Source: Chrysomallon squamiferum
Lineage: Eukaryota; Mollusca; Gastropoda; Neomphalida; Peltospiridae
NCBI GenBank assembly: GCA_012295275.1
Contig: CM022676.1
Location: forward strand, 13,206,379 to 13,270,378
Direction: 5' to 3'
DNA: 64,000 bases
The notes under the pieces were generated by a model that saw only the letters and a list, made by a program, of their open reading frames with translations, ran no database searches and was not told the origin of the DNA. Every line of letters begins with the position of its first letter. The first letter of the stretch is position 1. Of this stretch, positions 59,372-64,000 are shown in pieces. Both the position numbers and the translations under genes were made by a program.

Positions 59372-59486
59372 ATGAAATCAAGTAATTCGGTAAGAAAAGC
59401 CAGTACAACAAGGGGACCGCTGTCACATGTTTGGAGAGTGTCTGTGGTACTTACTTTGTTCTTCAGCCGACTGCAAATTATTTCAG
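59372..59486 (+). CDS. Gene E first coding exon: signal peptide with long basic N-region
   Basis: ATG at 59372; MKSSNSVRKASTTRGPLSHV is followed by WRVSVVLTLFFSRLQIIS and a phase-1 donor TCAG|gtatta. A ~20-residue basic, polar lead precedes the hydrophobic core, so a signal anchor is also possible. The phase matches the first exons of genes B, C and D, which suggests another family member whose Ig exons lie to the right, beyond the window. No Ig exon is visible in 59487-64000. Confidence 0.5.
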
Positions 59487-60479
59487 GTATTACGAACATA
59501 ATTATTCAGCTGTTGAATTATCATACTGAAATTAATTTTGAGTGAAAGTAACAGTAACTTTCAGTAAGCTACTAATTTGAGTAAAACTAGATTCATAAGC
59601 ATGATATTGATAAGGCAACAAAATCAAAACTTTAATTATTTATTTGTATCGTTATCATTATTATTTTTTCTTATACCATGAAAGATTATGCACACAGAAT
59701 AGTCAACAGAAAAAAAACGAAGATTTTAACCCATTTTTTACCACTGCACCTTCACTGAAAGTAATTACTAATAGAGTGCATTCATCTTAGCTGTTCTAGT
59801 TAGAGTCACAATATGCAAATGTTTCACACTTTTAATGATTTCTGTTCCTGAATACATTTTACTTTTGGACAATACCGTGTATTTCTTGGAGTTTTCAAAG
59901 AAGAGAAAAAAATGAATGAAAACATTTCAGGATGAAAAAGGTGAGTTTACTCATTTATTACTAAACCTTAATTTAGTATTTTAGAATTGTAGGAGTGTTG
60001 ACATTAATTTCATTGTTATTTTTGTATTATTGAAGGTTTAAATATTTTCAGTTTTTTAATTTATATTTTGCTTCACTCATTGCCTGCAACTCCTTTTGTT
60101 TAAGAGGTTTTTTTTATATAAAAATATTAAATTAGTATAATTCTAATTCAACAGAAGAAAGTTACACCCAGAGTCCATGTATGCTTACCTGTTAACAGAC
60201 AAACACACATTTGAAGCATACATGTGAAAATATTGAATACAATGCTTGTTAATTTACTTTTCTGGTTACAGCAAAAGGCCATGGTTAATCATGTACCATC
60301 TGTTCTTGAAGATGGTGATTTTCAAAAGCAGCAACTTACCTTACACCTCCAGTTAATGGTTCATAGCTTCTTGTCTAGCAGCAGTGTTCAACAAAAGACA
60401 ACAGGAGCTGCCATTGAATTTGAATATCAATATCTTTCTTCAGAGTCAACAGATCAGGTCCTGGCTGCAAAATAAAGCA

Positions 60480-60724
60480 AAGCATAACATGGCAAAATAC
60501 TGCACAAAATGCAAACACAACACAACAGAGATTCTTTCACAGCAAGGTAACAATGTAAAGTAAACAAGGGAGACACAGGATGTAGGGTGGAAATTATCTT
60601 GTTCATTGCACCAACTAGTGGTGATGTATCTGGCTTGCAACACAAAGAAAAAAATCGACCGGGCAACTGCTTGTAACTTGGAAAACTCGGAAGTTGGAGC
60701 ACTCGTAACTCAGGTACCACTGTA
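60480..60724 (-). mobile_element. Pogo/Tigger-like DNA transposon end (non-autonomous)
   Basis: The minus strand begins TA-'cagtggtacctgagttac', the same terminal type as at 21550 but inverted, followed by 'gagtgctccaacttccga'. Only this end is clear, and the left limit is uncertain. Confidence 0.55.
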
Positions 60725-60732
60725 TATGTATA

Positions 60733-60736
<4 letters not shown>

Positions 60737-60772
<36 letters not shown>
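60737..60772. repeat. (TA)n microsatellite
   Basis: Dinucleotide run adjoining the transposon end. Confidence 0.93.
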
Positions 60773-60777
<5 letters not shown>

Positions 60778-62754
60778 TCCTGAGAGATCAAGCTTGTGAG
60801 TATGTATAACCTAAATTGTTTAGGGAAGTGTGGAAACCACTCATTCTAATTACTGTGTCTTTGAAATATTTTTAATAATTCCACTATATTTCTTTAGGTC
60901 TTTATATAGAGCCAGGTGAAATGTAAAACAGGTTCTGTTTGTCATTTTTCTACTTTTGCTCGATTATGCCTTCCTCCATGTATTACGTGTGTCATGGCAT
61001 TCAGATTGCGTAACAAATTTATACTTCAATTACATCTGCACTTTTTATTTTTGACATCAATTTTTCAACTTTTTAAAATGGCTGGCACTTCGTAATTAAG
61101 CAGAAAAGGAAAAGGCCAACACAAGAGCTTAGCCAGGTGGGGAACTAATGTTTTTGAATGACATTGTCTTTAAGACAAGTATGGTAAGCAATTGTCTATT
61201 GTTATTTTGATAGGGTGTAATGTGCAAGTAGCCTGTGTCAATAACATTTAATATACATAAAATTTTAATTGTTTAATCTGTCCTGCATGCAGATGCTTAT
61301 TTTGTCTTGGTTCCTGATATGACCTTACTCTTATCATTAATAAAATTACTTAAATATATGTTTTATTGATTGTATAGTGTATTATTACCAAGTAACCTGT
61401 ATATCGTAATTAAATAATTAACGTGAACCTTAACTGGTGTTGTGTTTATTTCTCTGGTGGGTAGATAGACTTATTGATTTATATAGACTGCTGTCAATTT
61501 AGTGTTTTTATTCATTGGTAGGTGGCCATTAAAGCACCTTGTTACCCTACACTGAGCCTTAATAAAACATCCAAGATGTTTAATGGTGCGGGCAGTGTAA
61601 GTGTGTTAGAGAGATATCTTTTAATTTAAAATATTTTATTTGATTCTTTATATAACCTGGGTCTAGACTATAATATTAAAGTTTTTCATCAACTAAAACT
61701 CAAAAATTTTTTTAGGTCACCAGGCTACATGACCAATCTCTAGGATCTGTCTGTGCCTTACCCTGGAGCTAACTGTTGAATACTGTGTCTGAGGTCCTGT
61801 CTGAATAAAAATCGTGTTTTAAGTTTTATCTTTGTTTTTATTGCACAAATGTTACCTTGTCTTGTGAAAAAAAGGTTTAATCTCAAAGGACACGTCTTGG
61901 TTAACAGCCACCTTGTTAGTTTTAACCAAACATGTTTCACAAATATCATTTATACACTTTAAACTCAGTGTTTTATGAGTTCTTGACCAAACAGATTCAG
62001 TATCTTAGCTTCATTTGTTTGTCTAGTATAAAAAACTTATGCCATATGAATGCAGTAGAAAATGTTGATGAAAAACTCTGGTAAAGTCTCTTTACTATTT
62101 TTAGACAACAGTTTGGTTTTAAAAATTATCACTGGAAAGAGAAACATTTTGTCTTCTAAAGAACAGTAGCATTGAAGCACAAAGTAAAAAGCTTTTGTTT
62201 CTGAGCCAAGTTGTCATTGTTTTCATAAGATGTCATAAAATTACTATTTAAGTGATCAAATCTTGATTGAAATGATTACGAAACTGATTACTTACACATT
62301 AGCTGACTTTGTCTCCACCTTAGTAACTAAATCATCAACATTATTTAGGCAATTCACTTCATGGCAAAATGTTTGTTAAAGGCTCTATGTTGAAAGCCTT
62401 TGGCACAAAATCTGTGAAGGTTTTGACCAGTTTATTTATTTCTGATGCCCCAAATAGAAAAAATAGAAATCACATGACTTCAATATCTAAAGTGTTGTGA
62501 TCTAAATATGAAGTTTATAGTTCTGTCATATTTACCTTTTTATTTGATTTTTCTGTGTTGTGGCAATGCCATGAGAATAATATTGGAAATGAAGATGGAA
62601 TAAAGGTGTTTAGTTAATGTTAGTGGGGAAAATTAAGCTTCTTATGCTTGAAGCTTGTTTAAAAACATACTGCTTATACAATAAATGATAACATGGGTAA
62701 TTCACTACAGATTTTCTTATTCAGTCTCCTCATTCATTTGACATTTGCTTTATT

Positions 62755-62935
62755 ATATCCACTCCCCCATTCAAACAGGTTCTCAGAAATATGTATTCAA
62801 AAGTCATTTTGAAGATCTTATCCAAGTGAAACTCAGCTTCTGCACCATTTACATTCACATCACCAAACTTGTAACTGTTCCATCCAATTTTTGTCCGTGC
62901 ATTCTCATTGTAAAGTGCTTTGAAACCAACTGTTA
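62755..62935 (+). mobile_element. Possible LINE 3' end relic
   Basis: A frame reading KYVFKSHFEDLI and the sequence 'attgtaaagtgctttgaaac' resemble the 3' end of CR1/L2-like elements ('FKS.LKTHL...' and 'ttgtaaagcgctttgag'). Short and uncertain. Confidence 0.35.
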
Positions 62936-64000
62936 GGAGGAAAGGGTACTCAACAAGTCATTTTTATTGTTATAACCTTTACAGGCACTATGATGCTGAA
63001 AAAAACTGCAGTTTGTTAAAAGAAAACAGAAGACTCCTAAAATTTAACATTGTAGTTTTTCTAATTTATCCCTTCTAAATATATTTTATCATTTAGATCT
63101 TTTTACTCTGATTAATTTGATTATACAACTGTACTTATAGTAAAAGTAGAACTGAAATTATGAATTTTCAAAGATTTTATTTATTTATTTATTTTTATTT
63201 GTTGCAAATGATTGGTTTTATGTTTTTTTGCAATTTACAAATAATAAAAGTTTAAAAAGAAAAACAAATAACTTTTAAAAAGAAATTACAACTGCAGAAA
63301 AACTAGTTAATGTTAGAAATAGACATTTTGAATAGAAACAAATTTAAATATTATATGTCCTGTTGGTATCTATGAGGATAATAATTTAAATAAATAGCTA
63401 TTTAACTGTTCTTTAATGAATACAGTGAACTTAAACGTTTCTATTTTTTCAGTGACCAACAAGTAATTCAATTTCTTTAAAAGATTGATAAAATGATTAC
63501 ATTATCATTCTGTAAATCATTGTTGAAATGTTTAATATGAGAAGAAAATAAATTTCAAATATTTTTATAAAGTAATCTTAGAAAAAATATATCTGCCAAA
63601 AAACCAAAATAATAAACCTTGGATATTGAAGAGTTAACTCCTTCAGTCACAAAGATATGATTTTTAGTAATCTCGCTCTAGAAATAATTCAACAAAGTTG
63701 CTGTACAAAACAAAATGACATGCAAATGTAAAAAAGGAAAGTTTATATTTATTGTTTTCATTAATAAACAAAAGTATTCATAATATTGTGGGTTTGTGTA
63801 TTTGTTTTGATCTTGAATAAATTAGAAATTTTCCAAGGGCAGCTATCTGTCACCATCTAAAAAAAAAAAAATGCATTATTAATACTGTAAATTATTATAC
63901 ATGTATGAATTTTTTTTCAGTATATTTATGCTTTCTTGTCCTTTTACTACTACTTATTGTCACGGGATCCATCGCATAAAAGGTGTTAACTTTCAAGTGC

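Larger units (their letters stand above)
59487..64000 (+). other. Presumed first intron of gene E / intergenic
   Basis: No Ig-like exon found. Contains a pogo-type transposon remnant near 60.5-60.72 kb, (TA)n at about 60737-60770 and a possible LINE 3' end near 62.8 kb. The open frame at 60224-60475 lacks any recognised motif. Confidence 0.5.

Noticed and set aside
60224-60475. Open frame upstream of the pogo-type remnant
   Set aside because: No recognisable domain. It ends next to transposon sequence and could be part of a decayed element.

Overview
The window is AT-rich metazoan DNA with spliced genes (GT-AG introns, small exons), dense (ATT)n, (GA)n and (CA)n microsatellites and old non-LTR retrotransposon fragments. 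The retrotransposon types and general texture suggest a lophotrochozoan, most likely a mollusc. That assignment is an inference and I cannot name the species. A 200-N assembly gap lies at 23362-23561.

The content is a cluster of immunoglobulin-superfamily (IgSF) receptor genes. Gene A (+) enters from the left and only its last transmembrane/tail exon (331-971) and flank are present. Gene B (+, 6549-24927) has a signal peptide, a dozen Ig cassettes, an Ig+FN3 exon, a transmembrane exon and two consecutive cytoplasmic exons that each carry an ITAM-like tyrosine module. Downstream of the N gap lies a pair of tiny exons that would encode a GPI-anchor-like hydrophobic C-terminus. Gene C (+, 29635-33021) encodes a signal peptide plus two Ig domains and stops just before a rearrangement junction. 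Gene D (-, about 51.5 kb down to 35.5 kb) has a signal peptide, a V-like Ig domain, an Ig domain split by an intron, a transmembrane/tail exon and the same GPI-like exon pair. Gene E (+) is represented only by a signal-peptide first exon at 59372-59486.

The 3' ends of genes A and D lie in a large inverted duplication. The left arm is 1 to about 5210 and the right arm about 33063-39030. Both inner ends fall in homologous (GA)n/(TC)n tracts, and the arms flank a spacer of about 28 kb that holds genes B and C. The lesions in the two arms are reciprocal. The left arm keeps the long tail but has lost the splice acceptor of the GPI-like exon. The right arm keeps the GPI-like exons intact but has a frameshift just after the transmembrane segment.

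Nearly every cassette exon is phase 1-1, so cassettes can be skipped or shuffled without frame loss. Gene B carries five damaged cassettes (two frame/phase defects, two in-frame stops, one lost exon end). It is therefore either a decaying pseudogene or a receptor that survives by exon skipping. The N-terminal V-like domains of B, C and D share W-x-C in place of Y-x-C at strand F and an extra Cys pair. Together the cluster looks like an invertebrate counterpart of paired immune receptors: related ectodomains joined to ITAM-like tails, other tails, GPI-like anchors or no anchor. Function is inferred from sequence only.

The rest is introns and intergenic DNA with LINE relics (18.8-19.8, 48.1-49.5, 53.9-54.2 kb and probably 62.8 kb), DNA-transposon ends (21.55, 53.17 and 60.7 kb), an unnamed dispersed repeat (41.9 and 54.2 kb) and microsatellites.
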